DNA from: Bacilli bacterium | GTDB taxonomy: Bacteria > Bacillota_I > Bacilli_A > RF39 > UBA660 | Assembly (NCBI GenBank): GCA_017513865.1 | Contig: JAFWMN010000038.1 | Location: 1 to 38,144 of the forward strand | Reading direction: 5' to 3' | Length of the DNA: 38,144 nucleotides | In this document: piece by piece, positions 8,325 to 18,600 of the stretch | How positions within the stretch are numbered: the first letter of the stretch is position 1 | Layout of the letters: each line of letters starts with the position of its first letter | Translations under genes and position numbers: made by a program | The notes under the pieces: generated by a model | Told to the model about the DNA's origin: nothing | Databases searched by the model: none | The model's input: the letters and a program-made list of their open reading frames with translations, nothing else

Positions 8325-8359
8325 GCAAAAATAAAAAGAAGTTTTCTTCTTTTTATTTG
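8325..8359 (-). terminator. Terminator after the DEDD-like gene
   Basis: A 13-bp AT-rich stem (29-41 and 46-58 of 83xx) with a four-base loop; read on the minus strand it ends in TTTTTATTTTT. The stop codon (8355-8353) lies in the stem. Its symmetry could allow function in both directions. Confidence 0.75.
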
Positions 8360-8814
8360 CTTGTTTCAAAGATAATTGCTTCATATATTAGGTCAACTAA
8401 ATGGTTAGATGGTTCTAATTTATATTTTTCCATTATTCTTTCAAAAATGTCTTGACTATAAGTCATATCTAAATATTTGTATACTAACTCTTTTTTATTA
8501 GATATCTCATCTAAATAATCTCTTGTATAACTCTCTTCTAATATTAAGAGCGGGTAATCTTCTACCCAATGTTTAAATTTTTCTAATATAAAATACTTAT
8601 TGTCTACATAAGTAAATGATTTTTTATCATATTGAATAAATCTTTTTAAATCATCATTTTCGATGAGATTATCTTTTAGTCGATAATCAAATCTATCTAA
8701 TAATTTTAAGCTATCAATTTTCAAAGCACTTATTTGAGCAATATATCCTTTATCTTTAGTACTGTGAGTTGGGATTATTTCCACAATTATATATTTATCT
8801 TTTTTTAAATCCAT
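8353..8814 (-). CDS. Degenerate DEDD-exonuclease-like protein, unknown function
   Basis: 153 residues from the ATG at 8814 (AGGTG six bases upstream; a GTG three codons earlier overlaps that site). The N-terminal pattern KYIIVEIIPTHSTKDKGYIAQISALKID resembles strands 1-2 of DnaQ/RNase T-type 3'-5' exonucleases (VVxDxETTG....IIEIGAVKI), and the C-terminal SNHLVDLIYEAIIFE resembles their HxALDDAxAT motif. The catalytic acids are not kept: DxE appears as ExI, and the last Asp is the only plausible survivor. It is probably an inactive, nucleic-acid- or protein-binding relative; the relation is my reading of a weak pattern. It stands alone between two terminators. Confidence 0.7.
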   Translation of the reverse strand: MDLKKDKYIIVEIIPTHSTKDKGYIAQISALKIDSLKLLDRFDYRLKDNLIENDDLKRFIQYDKKSFTYVDNKYFILEKFKHWVEDYPLLILEESYTRDYLDEISNKKELVYKYLDMTYSQDIFERIMEKYKLEPSNHLVDLIYEAIIFETSK

Positions 8815-8848
8815 TGCTATCACCTATTTTATTATATCAAATAATAGT

Positions 8849-8878
8849 CAAAAAAAAGAAATCAAAAGTGATTTCTTA
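8849..8878 (-). terminator. Terminator of the WXG/glucan synthase cluster
   Basis: Minus-strand stem AAGAAATCA / TGATTTCTT with a CTTT loop and a run of eight T. The stop codon of the last WXG100 gene forms the base of the stem. Confidence 0.85.
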
Positions 8879-9178
8879 TAAAATATTTTCCATTTCTTTT
8901 GCACTTTGCGTATCAGTTTGTTGGTATAATTGAGCAGCTGTTCTAGCATCACTTGCAAATTTATTACAAATTGACTTTAATTCTGCAATATTACTGTGAA
9001 TTACATTCAAAACTTCATTTGATGAAGTTGCTGCAGATCCATCCCATACACCACTATCATTACCTATTTTTTTAATATTTTCATTATATGCTTCTAACTC
9101 TTGTTCAAGTTTTTCTACTTCGCGCTTTATCTTATTAGAGGCATCATATACCATTTTATATTTTATATTTCCTTCCAT
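8876..9178 (-). CDS. WXG100-family protein (type VII secretion substrate type)
   Basis: Exactly 100 residues, the family's usual length, fully helical in character with a central turn. The WXG motif is W45-D46-G47 and the C-terminal export signature YxxxD/E is Y85-QQT-D89. Such proteins form helical-hairpin dimers that are exported by the EssC/EccC ATPase. It lies 13 bases after a second WXG protein gene (9192-9485); the pair has its own promoter and could form an EsxA/EsxB-like heterodimer. GGAGG precedes the ATG. No secretion machinery gene is in the window. Confidence 0.88.
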   Translation of the reverse strand: MEGNIKYKMVYDASNKIKREVEKLEQELEAYNENIKKIGNDSGVWDGSAATSSNEVLNVIHSNIAELKSICNKFASDARTAAQLYQQTDTQSAKEMENIL

Positions 9179-9191
9179 TATAGAAACCTCC

Positions 9192-9485
9192 TTACATTAA
9201 ACCAATGACATCATCTTCAGTTTTATCATACTTTTGTGAAATATTAGATAATGTTTTCCCTGAATCACTTAATCTTTGAAGTTGTGTTCTAAATTTATTT
9301 TTATGACTTTCAAATTCTTTTTTAAACATTTTGCTTGCTTCGGTTTCCCAACCATTGCTTGTTAAACTTTCTACAGTGTTATCAATCTCTTGATAAGATT
9401 TTTCAACTCTTTCCGAAATACTACTTATTTCATTTGCAATATTTCTTAAAAGTCTCGTATTGATTGATAAATAATCTCCATTCAT
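9192..9485 (-). CDS. WXG100-like protein with a WET turn
   Basis: 97 residues, helix-turn-helix. The turn is N44-G45-W46-E47-T48, so the Gly of WXG is replaced by Thr, a tolerated variant within the superfamily. The tail holds a YxxxE export motif (Y86-DKT-E90). Predicted helices are amphipathic and rich in Ser, Lys and Glu. Probably pairs with the WXG100 protein encoded next. A TTGATA-17-TATAAT promoter sits directly upstream and AAAGGAG precedes the ATG, so the pair can be expressed apart from the larger upstream cluster. Confidence 0.82.
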   Translation of the reverse strand: MNGDYLSINTRLLRNIANEISSISERVEKSYQEIDNTVESLTSNGWETEASKMFKKEFESHKNKFRTQLQRLSDSGKTLSNISQKYDKTEDDVIGLM

Positions 9486-9506
9486 TTTTCCATTCTCCTT
9501 TTTTTT

Positions 9507-9535
9507 ATTATACTATATTCTTTTTTTATTATCAA
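9507..9535 (-). promoter_or_regulatory. Promoter of the two-gene WXG100 unit
   Basis: Minus strand TTGATA (9535-9530), 17-base spacer, TATAAT (9512-9507); about 20 bases to the ATG at 9485. It lies in the longest gap inside the WXG cluster. Confidence 0.7.
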
Positions 9536-9544
9536 GGTAACAAA

Positions 9545-10369
9545 CTATCCCTTGTATCTTAATACTCCATCTGGGTAAAAGCCTCTAAGATTACCATATG
9601 GGATAACCGCTATTTCACTACCATTTGAATCTCCATAGACTCCGTCGTCATCTCCACCTCTTGCTCCAACTACATTTCCATTTCCAGCATACATTTCTAC
9701 ATGTGAATCTATATCTAGTATTATATCTCCAGTCTGTAAATTATTTGGATCAACCGGGCCAGGTATCCATTCATATTGTCCTGTTTCGGTTAGTTTCTCT
9801 TTCATGTTAAAAGTTGTTAAGGCGTTAGATGATCTATCAATTCCCAATCCTGCTTGTTCTAAAGCGTAAGTGACAAATGATGAACAATCATAATCAACTC
9901 CACTATTTCTTCTACCCATAGAATAACCATGACTATTATCATTTGCTATTGATTCTGCCCATTCCAATACTGAATCTATAAATGTATTTTGTTTTCCTAA
10001 GGTTAAATTTGCGTTTTTGTCCCCACCTGACTTTAAAGTCGGAATTAATATCTTTCCAAAAAGATCTATAAATTCTCCTTTAAATTCTATTGGAATTTCT
10101 AAATTAGAATTACTGAAATTTCCTAACTGTTTTTCTAATTCTTCAAAAGACTCTGCATAATCATCTAACCAGTGAAAACAGTTATTATAGCCATTTGATA
10201 GTCTAGTAAATAATGCTGTGATACTTTCATATAATCTGTTTATCTCAGTCCCTGAAATATTTGATAGATCTTCAGTTGCTGTATTTGCAAGTTCTGTAAC
10301 ATTTTCCTTAAGACCTTCAAGTTCAGACAAACACTTATTTAAATCTTTTAAATATATTAAGTAATCCAT
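9545..10369 (-). CDS. WXG-like helical domain fused to a cell-wall amidase/NlpC-P60-type domain
   Basis: 274 residues. Residues 1-110 are helical and resemble the N-terminal domains of type VII-exported proteins, though no clear WXG turn is seen. Residues about 125-274 resemble phage-type Amidase_5 (NlpC/P60-fold) peptidoglycan hydrolases: WAESIANDNSHGYSMGRRN, then YDCSSFVTYAL with the likely catalytic Cys near 162, SHVEMYAGNGNVVGA with the His near 225, and the ending NLRGFYPDGVLRY. There is no Sec signal peptide, so export would need the WXG-type route. Position between other WXG-type genes agrees with this. Start: GGAGG seven bases before the ATG, overlapping the previous gene's stop. Confidence 0.82.
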   Translation of the reverse strand: MDYLIYLKDLNKCLSELEGLKENVTELANTATEDLSNISGTEINRLYESITALFTRLSNGYNNCFHWLDDYAESFEELEKQLGNFSNSNLEIPIEFKGEFIDLFGKILIPTLKSGGDKNANLTLGKQNTFIDSVLEWAESIANDNSHGYSMGRRNSGVDYDCSSFVTYALEQAGLGIDRSSNALTTFNMKEKLTETGQYEWIPGPVDPNNLQTGDIILDIDSHVEMYAGNGNVVGARGGDDDGVYGDSNGSEIAVIPYGNLRGFYPDGVLRYKG

Positions 10370-10372
10370 AAT

Positions 10373-10828
10373 CTATCCTCCGCATATTTGTTTTATCTCT
10401 GTTTCACAATTATCCATAATTGCTTCATACTGTTTCATTTGATTTATATAATTACTTTTGTTTCCCATAGCTTCTTTTATTGTTTCTTGATTAGTTGAAC
10501 CTTTGCTTGCAATAATTGCTTCACATTTTTCAAGTTCTGCTTGAGCTTTTTTATAATCACTTTCTGCTGTTTTATAATCTGTTATTCTTTCGCAGACTAC
10601 AATTAGTGAATCTAATTTATTTTCTATTTTTTCATATACATCAGTTTGTATTTTTTCTATGCCTGTGATAAAAGTTTTTTTTGAATTAGCTTTCCAAATA
10701 TTTTCAGTTAAGGTTAATTTATACTCATCGAGTCTCTTTTTTTCATTTTCAAAACTTTTTTTTAATGTGTTCGCATTTGCTTTAATTGTATTTTCATTTA
10801 TTTTTGAATATAATCCCATTTGTGACAT
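10373..10828 (-). CDS. WXG-superfamily-like coiled-coil protein
   Basis: 151 residues, almost entirely helical. The first about 95 residues show the WXG-type layout: helix, turn with W45-K46-A47 (NIWKANSKKTF), helix. A second coiled-coil segment (about 95-145: YKKAQAELEKCEAIIASKG...NYINQMKQYEAIMDNCETEI) extends it beyond the usual 100 residues; the protein ends QICGG. No enzymatic motif. By position (11 bases after the CHAP gene, 3 bases before the amidase gene) it is likely a secreted partner or chaperone for one of the neighbouring WXG-fused hydrolases. GGAG lies before the ATG. Confidence 0.75.
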   Translation of the reverse strand: MSQMGLYSKINENTIKANANTLKKSFENEKKRLDEYKLTLTENIWKANSKKTFITGIEKIQTDVYEKIENKLDSLIVVCERITDYKTAESDYKKAQAELEKCEAIIASKGSTNQETIKEAMGNKSNYINQMKQYEAIMDNCETEIKQICGG

Positions 10829-10838
10829 ATTTATCTCC

Positions 10839-12359
10839 TTATTCTATAGTTTTCATAACTATTTTACTATAGTCCGGTGTTCCATAACCATAGATATTTG
10901 AGTCTTCAACGTGAATAGTTTTTCTTTTGACAACATCATTTACGTTACCTTCAATAGTGTAAATCACATTGTTTTCAACCTTTTCAACTAAAGCTGTATG
11001 ACTTGGTTCATCTGACCCCACAAAAATGATATCTCCAGCATTAGGCGTATAATCTTTATTTTGAAATAATTCTTTTTCTTTAAACCAGTTCACTCCAGTT
11101 TGAGCATCAGCAAATTTTGGAACAATTTCTTCTGCAACATATCCATTTTTATCAGCACACCATGATACAAATTCGCTATCCCATGCATTTCCTTCTTTTT
11201 CTCCAAATATTTCTATGTATTTTCCTTCTGTTGAATTCCCAATTTCTTTAGTAGCTACACTTATCATATTTTCTCTAATTTTTGTAATTTCTTTATCTAC
11301 CATCATACTTGAAACAATTTTTGTTTTATCTGCCTTCAAAACTCCGACTATTTCACCATTGTTTGAAATACTTTTAATTGCTTTTTCATTACCCCATTTT
11401 AATTCAAATGAGTTTGCAGTTGTTGATAATTCTTGGTTTGTTTCTTGTTTAATTTCAAATTCAATAATTTGAGTCTTTCCATTATTTGTGATTACTCCAA
11501 ATTCATTATAATTATTAACTTGTTCTTGATGCTCAGCAATGATACATTTTATTGATGTACCATCTTCTAGAGTAAGTGTAATTATATCACCAACTTCACC
11601 GTAGGTAGGAGATGTTTTTACTAAGTAATAGTCCTCTTCATCTATTTTTAAAATTGCTAAATTATTGTTATTACTTGCTTTTTGTCCTTCCCATAATTTA
11701 TAAATATAATCTTCTTTACTCTCTCTTTCAAATGCCGATTTATCATATAATTTAGTTTTTAGTTCTTCTTGGTTTATACTAGAAGGTATTACTGTTTCTT
11801 TATCTTCTTCTACCATTTTTTGCTTGTTTAATTCATCATCTGGATATTTATCATCTAAGACTTCAATATTTGATGGGATACTTGAAACTAGTGGTACAAC
11901 AGTAGAACTAGATTCTACAACTCTCGTCTGATTATCTACTTGCGGATAATTATTTTCAACTTTTTCTTTAATTATTAATACATCTTTTCTTTGTAATCTG
12001 GCATTCAAATCTACTGTAGTAGCATTATTAACATCATAGTTATCAATATAATCTTGACCACCTATTAGTTCTTTCAATGCTTCTAGACTTTCTTTATCAA
12101 TTGACTGATATGCATCAGCACAACTTGCAAGAAACAAAACTGCTTCTGCAAGTTGTTTATTTGCATCGGGAAGACAATCTGATAGTTTTTTTAGTTTTTC
12201 AACATAATTATTTGCAGCATAACCGGCCCATATTGGACTTTTTATTTTAGATATTGTTGTATCTATCACATTGATTGTTTCTTTGAAAGATTTAGAAAGA
12301 GAGGTAAGTTCCTCACAGTATGTTTTAATTTCACAATAATTAACTCTTTTTTCTTCCAT
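10839..12359 (-). CDS. WXG-headed protein with a C-terminal CHAP domain lacking the catalytic Cys
   Basis: 506 residues. N-terminus (1-110): helical hairpin with W44-A45-G46, a true WXG turn. Middle: Val/Ser/Glu-rich linker, then about 230-345 a beta-rich domain (YLVKTSPTYGEVGDIITLTLEDGTSIKCII) of a type often seen attached to wall hydrolases. C-terminus (about 365-500): CHAP domain, recognisable by EFVSWCADKNGY, PKFADAQTGVNWF, TPNAGDIIFVG, SHTALVEKVENN and YTIEGN. The catalytic Cys, expected in a W-C-x-x-F-V-S-W context, is Asp (NAWDSEFVSW, near residue 392), while the His is kept. It may thus bind, not cut, peptidoglycan. No Sec signal; likely a type VII-type substrate. GAGGTG four bases before the ATG overlaps the previous stop. 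Confidence 0.83.
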   Translation of the reverse strand: MEEKRVNYCEIKTYCEELTSLSKSFKETINVIDTTISKIKSPIWAGYAANNYVEKLKKLSDCLPDANKQLAEAVLFLASCADAYQSIDKESLEALKELIGGQDYIDNYDVNNATTVDLNARLQRKDVLIIKEKVENNYPQVDNQTRVVESSSTVVPLVSSIPSNIEVLDDKYPDDELNKQKMVEEDKETVIPSSINQEELKTKLYDKSAFERESKEDYIYKLWEGQKASNNNNLAILKIDEEDYYLVKTSPTYGEVGDIITLTLEDGTSIKCIIAEHQEQVNNYNEFGVITNNGKTQIIEFEIKQETNQELSTTANSFELKWGNEKAIKSISNNGEIVGVLKADKTKIVSSMMVDKEITKIRENMISVATKEIGNSTEGKYIEIFGEKEGNAWDSEFVSWCADKNGYVAEEIVPKFADAQTGVNWFKEKELFQNKDYTPNAGDIIFVGSDEPSHTALVEKVENNVIYTIEGNVNDVVKRKTIHVEDSNIYGYGTPDYSKIVMKTIE

Positions 12360-12360
12360 A

Positions 12361-12663
12361 CTACACCTCTATTGTTCTTCCAACATATTTATTATCTAAA
12401 GTTTCATACTCTTCATATACTTTTCCTAAATATTCAATATAAGATGAAAGACTCTCTATTAATCCATTTAGAAGTACTGAGTAATCATCTCTCATTTTTT
12501 TTGTATATTTAATCGCATCAGATCCTTTCCAAGATTTATTTATGTTATCTAATTCTACATCTAATTTATTTAAATATTTTTCTATATCTTCTTTTTTAGT
12601 GCCTAATTCCTTGGCTACTAATGTTAATTCTGTTTTTGTTATTTCAATTTCACTATTAGTCAT
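12361..12663 (-). CDS. WXG100-family protein
   Basis: 100 residues with a canonical W45-K46-G47 turn (NKSWKGSDA) between two amphipathic helices, and a C-terminal YxxxD export motif (Y86-ETL-D90). This is the most regular WXG100 member of the cluster. It lies 17 bases after the giant glucan synthase-like gene and its stop abuts the CHAP gene's start, so all are one transcript. It may serve as the export partner for the WXG-headed hydrolases that follow. GGAG precedes the ATG. Confidence 0.9.
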   Translation of the reverse strand: MTNSEIEITKTELTLVAKELGTKKEDIEKYLNKLDVELDNINKSWKGSDAIKYTKKMRDDYSVLLNGLIESLSSYIEYLGKVYEEYETLDNKYVGRTIEV

Positions 12664-12680
12664 TTTTCTCTCCTATCTAA

Positions 12681-15600
12681 CTACTTCGTAATATATACAA
12701 TAATTGTGTGTACCTTTTTATCGTTCTTTAATTCTACTGAATTAGATATTTGTTTTTTTCCATCTAAAAGTACTTGTTGTTTTGTAGATTTTATTACTTC
12801 GATGTTATAGTCAGTATCTTCGTAATGATAAACTGCTTTGTAGCCGTCCCATGCTATTGGAATTTTCGGATTTATTTTAAGCTTATCACCTTGTTTTTCG
12901 AAACCTAAGATATATTGAATACCAACTTTATAGAACCAACCAGAAGAACCTGTGTACCAAGTCCAACCACCACGACCTGGGAATGATTCAGAAGAATAAA
13001 TATCTGCTGCAATTACATAAGGTTCTATTCTGTATTTTTGAATATCTGCTTCTATTCTTGTCCTGTTAATTGGGTTTATCATTTGATAATATCTATAGGC
13101 ACGATCGTGATATCCAGTTTTAATCAAAGACATTAAATACCATGCAACTGAATGAGTATATTGTCCACCATTTTCTCTTATTCCTCTTGGATAATTCATA
13201 ATATATCCCGGATTATTTAATGACTTATGGAAGGCAGGGGTCAATAATTTGATGTTTTTGTTTTTAGAATCTACAAGTTGTTCTTCTACTGATGTAATTA
13301 TTGATTGAATTCTATCCTTTGGCGCTACTCCACTTATGATTGCAAAACTTTGTGATATTAAATCTATTTTACATTCACTATTTTCGCTACTTCCTAGTTT
13401 ATCACCATTATCAAAGAATGCTCTTAAATAATACTTTCCATCCCAAGCTTTTTTATTTAAGTTTTCCTTTAATTTTTCGTTGAAAGATAAATATTTATCT
13501 AGATCAATTTTTTTATCGAATTTCTTCAATATTTTTGTAAATAAATCTATAGTATTATATAGGAAAAATCCTAGCCATACACTCTCACCTTTTCCTTTAA
13601 TACCGACTTTATTCATTCCATCGTTCCAATCTCCACCACCCATTAGTGGAAGTTTATTCTTTCCTAATTTTGACATTGATAATTCAAGTGATTTTAAGCA
13701 GTGATTTAATAAAGTATCACTGTTTTCTGAATAACTAAAAGTCATTCCTTTTTCATGTTCATAGTCACTTAATTTCTCGCCAATTACATATGGTACTTTT
13801 TCTTTTAAAATATCATAATCTTGTGTTGTTTCAATGTAATTAGCAGTTGCATATACTAGCCACAAATAATCATCTTTATATCTACTTCTTAAACCAAAAT
13901 GATTCTTTTCATGCCACCAATGAAGAACATCTCCTTCTTCAAATTGATGTGCTGCGTTAATTAGTATTTGTCTTCTAGTATAATCTGGTTTAACTAAAAC
14001 AATATTCATGGAATCTTGTAGCTGGTCACGATAACCAAACGCACCACTTACTTGATAGAATCCTGCTTTTGCCATAATTCTTGAAGAGATAGTTTGATAT
14101 AAATACCAACCATTAATCATATAATCAAAACTACTATCTGGTGTTTTTACTTGAATAGTTCCTAATAATTTATTCCAATGTTCCTTTATTAGTTTTAACT
14201 CTTTTTTACAATTAGAAACTTCTGAATACTTTTTAATAAGGGCTAGGTTTTCTTTGTCACTTTGGCTGCAACCTAAGATAAAACAAATTGTTTTTTCTTC
14301 ACCTTTTGCTAGTGAAACATCTACAGATATGTTTTTAACAAGCATCTTATTTATTTCAGCTTCTTTAATTTTTTCAGATGAAGACATGAACACATTTACA
14401 TCAGAATAGTTGATACTGTAAACATTTCTCATTTTTAAATAATTATCATCACCCATAAATTCAGTTAATATATGTCTTGTTGTTTTTTCCTCAAAGTTTC
14501 CAAATGTTGGATTTATCCAGAACTCTACATTAACATCTTGTTTAGTATTCTTTTTATTAGTTATATTCATTAAATATATTTTACAATTATCATATTCACA
14601 TACAAACTCAGTTACTTCATGTTTTAATAATTCTGTTTCACTTTCAAGTATTGAATAGCCAAAACCATGAGTACATTTTTCAGGATCAAACATTTTTCCA
14701 TTAAATTTAAAACCTTCACTCTTATCATTAATAACTGTTTCATTTGTCCATGATGAAATTTTAAACTCACCTGAGTTATATGCATATGTATATCCACAAC
14801 CGTTATTTGTAATTATTGTTCCAAAGTTTGGATTTGAAATAACATTAGACCATGGAGCAGGAGTATTTTTGTTGTATATTACATATTCCCTACCATTATT
14901 TTTAAATCCACCATAGCTATTATCGAATACTAATCTATCCTTATTTGGAATTTCAATATTTTTTTCGTATTCATTTTTAGGATAATCACTAACAGTGTTT
15001 TTCATTTGAAGTTCTTCCACAGCTTCTTTAAGACTAATGTGATTTTCAACAACAAATCTTAATCTTGGTACAACATTTAATAGAGTTCTATCTTCATTTG
15101 TAATGTTGTCACTGTTTATTAATGTAATGCTTCCAGGAGTATGATAAAAACTATTTAAGGCATACATTCTATATATTTCATCATCTATTTCTTTTTTTAT
15201 AATCTTGGCATATTGATTATTCTCATTATTAATAATAATTATATCTACAAATATTGATTTATTCTTATAATATTCAAAGGCTTTTAATATTTCATGAACA
15301 AAGCTCATATCACTAATATCACTTATTTCAACAGTAATTATTGGTCTATCTCCACTAACACCAAACTTCCACAAACCAGTTTGTCCAAGAGCATTTTTTC
15401 TTAAAAAGTCCATTCTCTCTTCTGTTACTGACAATTTTGTTGTTTGATAAAGATAATTTAGCATAATATTAAAGGTTCTCATATTTTCGCCAGTAATATT
15501 CATATTCTTTGTATCCATGACATTCATAAGTGTAGATATTTCAAAAGCTTTTTCTAATGAATTACGATTACTATAGTACTTAACTATTTCATTAATTTGT

Positions 15601-18600
15601 TCTCTACTTCTTCCAAAACCTATCAAATAATATATTGTTTTTGAACCTCCTGCTGGAACAATAATATTGTTTCTTAGAGACATTATAGGGTCAAGGTTAT
15701 CTCCAGCATAATTAGTCAATTCTTCAGTCAATGCTTTAGCAGAACTTAATAGATTATTTCTACCAATAAAGCGATCTCTTTCTGTTTCATATGAATACTT
15801 TCCAAGCGGTGAATTAATTATTAGACGAGTTACCATATAACTAGTAATATTAGATTCTCCACGTGATTTTCTTTTTGCTATTAAACTATCTGTTTTATAA
15901 TCATATTCAGTTTTAATAAACATATTATTAAATACTTTGTGAGATACGTCATCCATGTTTTCACATAGAATTGGTTCTGTATAACTAGTAATCTCTAATT
16001 CTTTATCAAAATCAGATTCATTTTTAAATGTAATTTTTCTTATTTCGGCATGGTGATTTTTACATACAACTATCTCTGTTTTTGTTGAAATGTTATCATC
16101 ACGTCTTAAAAATTTTATTTTATCTGAAGCAAAGACAACTTCGTATTTATCTGGTTTTACATTCATAGGTGCATATGTATTACTCCAAATTTGTTTTGTT
16201 TTTGTATCTTTGGCAAATAAGAACACACCATAGTCTTGCTCTGTTACCTTACGATATCTATTTAATTGTAATGTACGATAACGTGAAAAGCTATTTCCAC
16301 GATCATTCATGATAAGTGAATACTTTTTATTTGATAAAACTGACATTTCAGGAAGATAAGAAATATAATCAAATGTTCTGATATCATTTTCGATTGACTC
16401 TTTGTTATAGTTATATTTTTTGTATTTAGCCATCTTGATATCAATACTTGCTTTAATTTGAACTTTTTCCTTTAATAATATTTCAAATGTTTTTACATAT
16501 ACATTCGAATGAAAGTATTCTTTTAATACATCTTTTTTCAAATAATTAGTTATACCCATTAAGCTCATTCCTTGATGGTGAGCAAAATATGATTTTACTA
16601 TTCCATTGTTATCATAATCATAAGACTCATATAATCCATATTCGGAATACATATCCATACTTTTAAACTTTTTAATATTATCATATACATCTTCTGGGAA
16701 TAGTTCTAGGGCCATTAATGATGAATATGGTGATAATACAATTCTATTATCTATATCCTCTTTTGTTTTTAAGTATGGTGTTGCGAAAGCTTTATATTTA
16801 TAGTTTAAAGAATTATCTAATTCATTATAAGCTGATTCAGAAATTCCCCATGGTAATTTATGAGAAACCTTTTTTATGTAATCTTTTTGACAGAAATACG
16901 CAAAATTATAGGATTCATCAAGTAATGTATTTGGATAATTCTTCATAAATAGAAGTGGCATATAATACTCAAATGCTGTTCCAGACCATGAAATTAACCC
17001 TTTTCTTCCCTTATATAATGTTAAAGATTTATCTAGGGAGAACCAGTGTTTAGATGGTACATCTCCTAAGCATATTGCAATATAACTTGTTAATCTTGAT
17101 TCGCTAGCAAATTTGTTATAATTATAAACTGATAATTTTCCCTCATCTTCATCATAACCAATACTGAAAACATCTTTTTTAGCATACAACTTTTTGAAAT
17201 TTGTGTTATGAATTAGTTTGTCACATAATTTGACTAGTTTTTCTTCTCCTTTTTGCTCTAAATATTGTCGAGTTATTATTAAGCTGGCTACTAAATTTCC
17301 AGAATCAACAGTTGATATAAAATATGGCTTTAACACTTGTTTTGTTTTAATATCATACCAATTGTATAAATGACCATGCCATTTTTTAAGTGTATCGATT
17401 GATTCAATTATATTTTTTAATAAGTCAATGGCTTTTTCTTCATCAATAAAGCCTAATTCACTTGCACTTATTACACTTGTAAGTGAGTACCCTATTGCAG
17501 TTGGAGAAGTTCTAAAATCTAGTTTTTCTTCTCTGTTTTCTTGATAATTATCAGGTATTAAATAATTAAATTCTTCATTTAGATTGTCTCCAAAATAGTT
17601 CCAGGTTTTTTTAGCCAACTCTTCCAATTCATCTATTTTCTTTGGCTTTAGTTCTATTTGATGATGGTTTATTGTCTTACTTACCATATATAAAACAAAT
17701 GGAGCACTTATAAATATAGCTGCAATTATATAAGCAAGATAATTATTGGTTACTATACCTATTGCAATAAAAGCTATAGCAGTTATAATGTTCACTAAAA
17801 AATTCCTAATATAATTTTTAAGACTTCCATCAACTGTTTTTTCAACTTCTTCAGCAGTTATCCAATTAAGTAGATTTTTATGACTAATTAATAATCTATA
17901 AATGGTACGGAAGAAAGCATCCATGTATAGTTTTGAATAGTATGGAATTGTTGCAAAGACGATATAAGATCTCAATACTAAACTTCTTCCACCATAGTAT
18001 AAATTCTTGTAGTAGACATTCTTTTTGTCTCTTTCTTTTGTATTAACTTTACTTCTTAGAAAGAACAATATTGAAACAGCAACATCTAACACTACTAAAG
18101 AAACCCAAAAAAGTGATTTTTTAAAACTACCTGTAAAAGCACAAAATAGAGTTATAAGTAACATTGGATTTAAGAACATTCTAACAATGTTATCTAATAT
18201 TTTATATTTTCCTAATAGATTAATTGGATTCTTTACTTTTTTGCTATTTTTATTTGGAACTTTGTTAAACAACCATCCTATTATTTGAGTATCGCCTCTT
18301 GCCCATCTGTGATGTCTTGTAACATCTGTTAAAAATTTTGCTGGAAAATCATCTATTAACTCAATATCAGAAATATATCCACATCGCAAATAATTTCCTT
18401 CTAATAAATCGTGGGATAATATTAAATTGTCTGGGAAAGTTTCTGATAGAATTTCATTAAATACTTTCAAATCATATATACCTTTTCCAATAAAACTTCC
18501 CTCATTAAAACAGTCTTGATATAAATTAGGAACAACTGCAGTATATGTATCAAATCCACCAATACCTGCAAAAACTTGACTATATAAGCTTTTGTTGGTA

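Noticed and set aside
8876..12359. LXG toxin-immunity pairs
   Set aside because: The C-terminal domains look like wall hydrolases, not nuclease or NADase toxins, and no immunity-like small gene follows each.
8876..12663. Prophage or phage lysis module
   Set aside because: The amidase-type domain is phage-like, but neighbours are WXG proteins with export motifs; no holin, structural or integrase genes are present.
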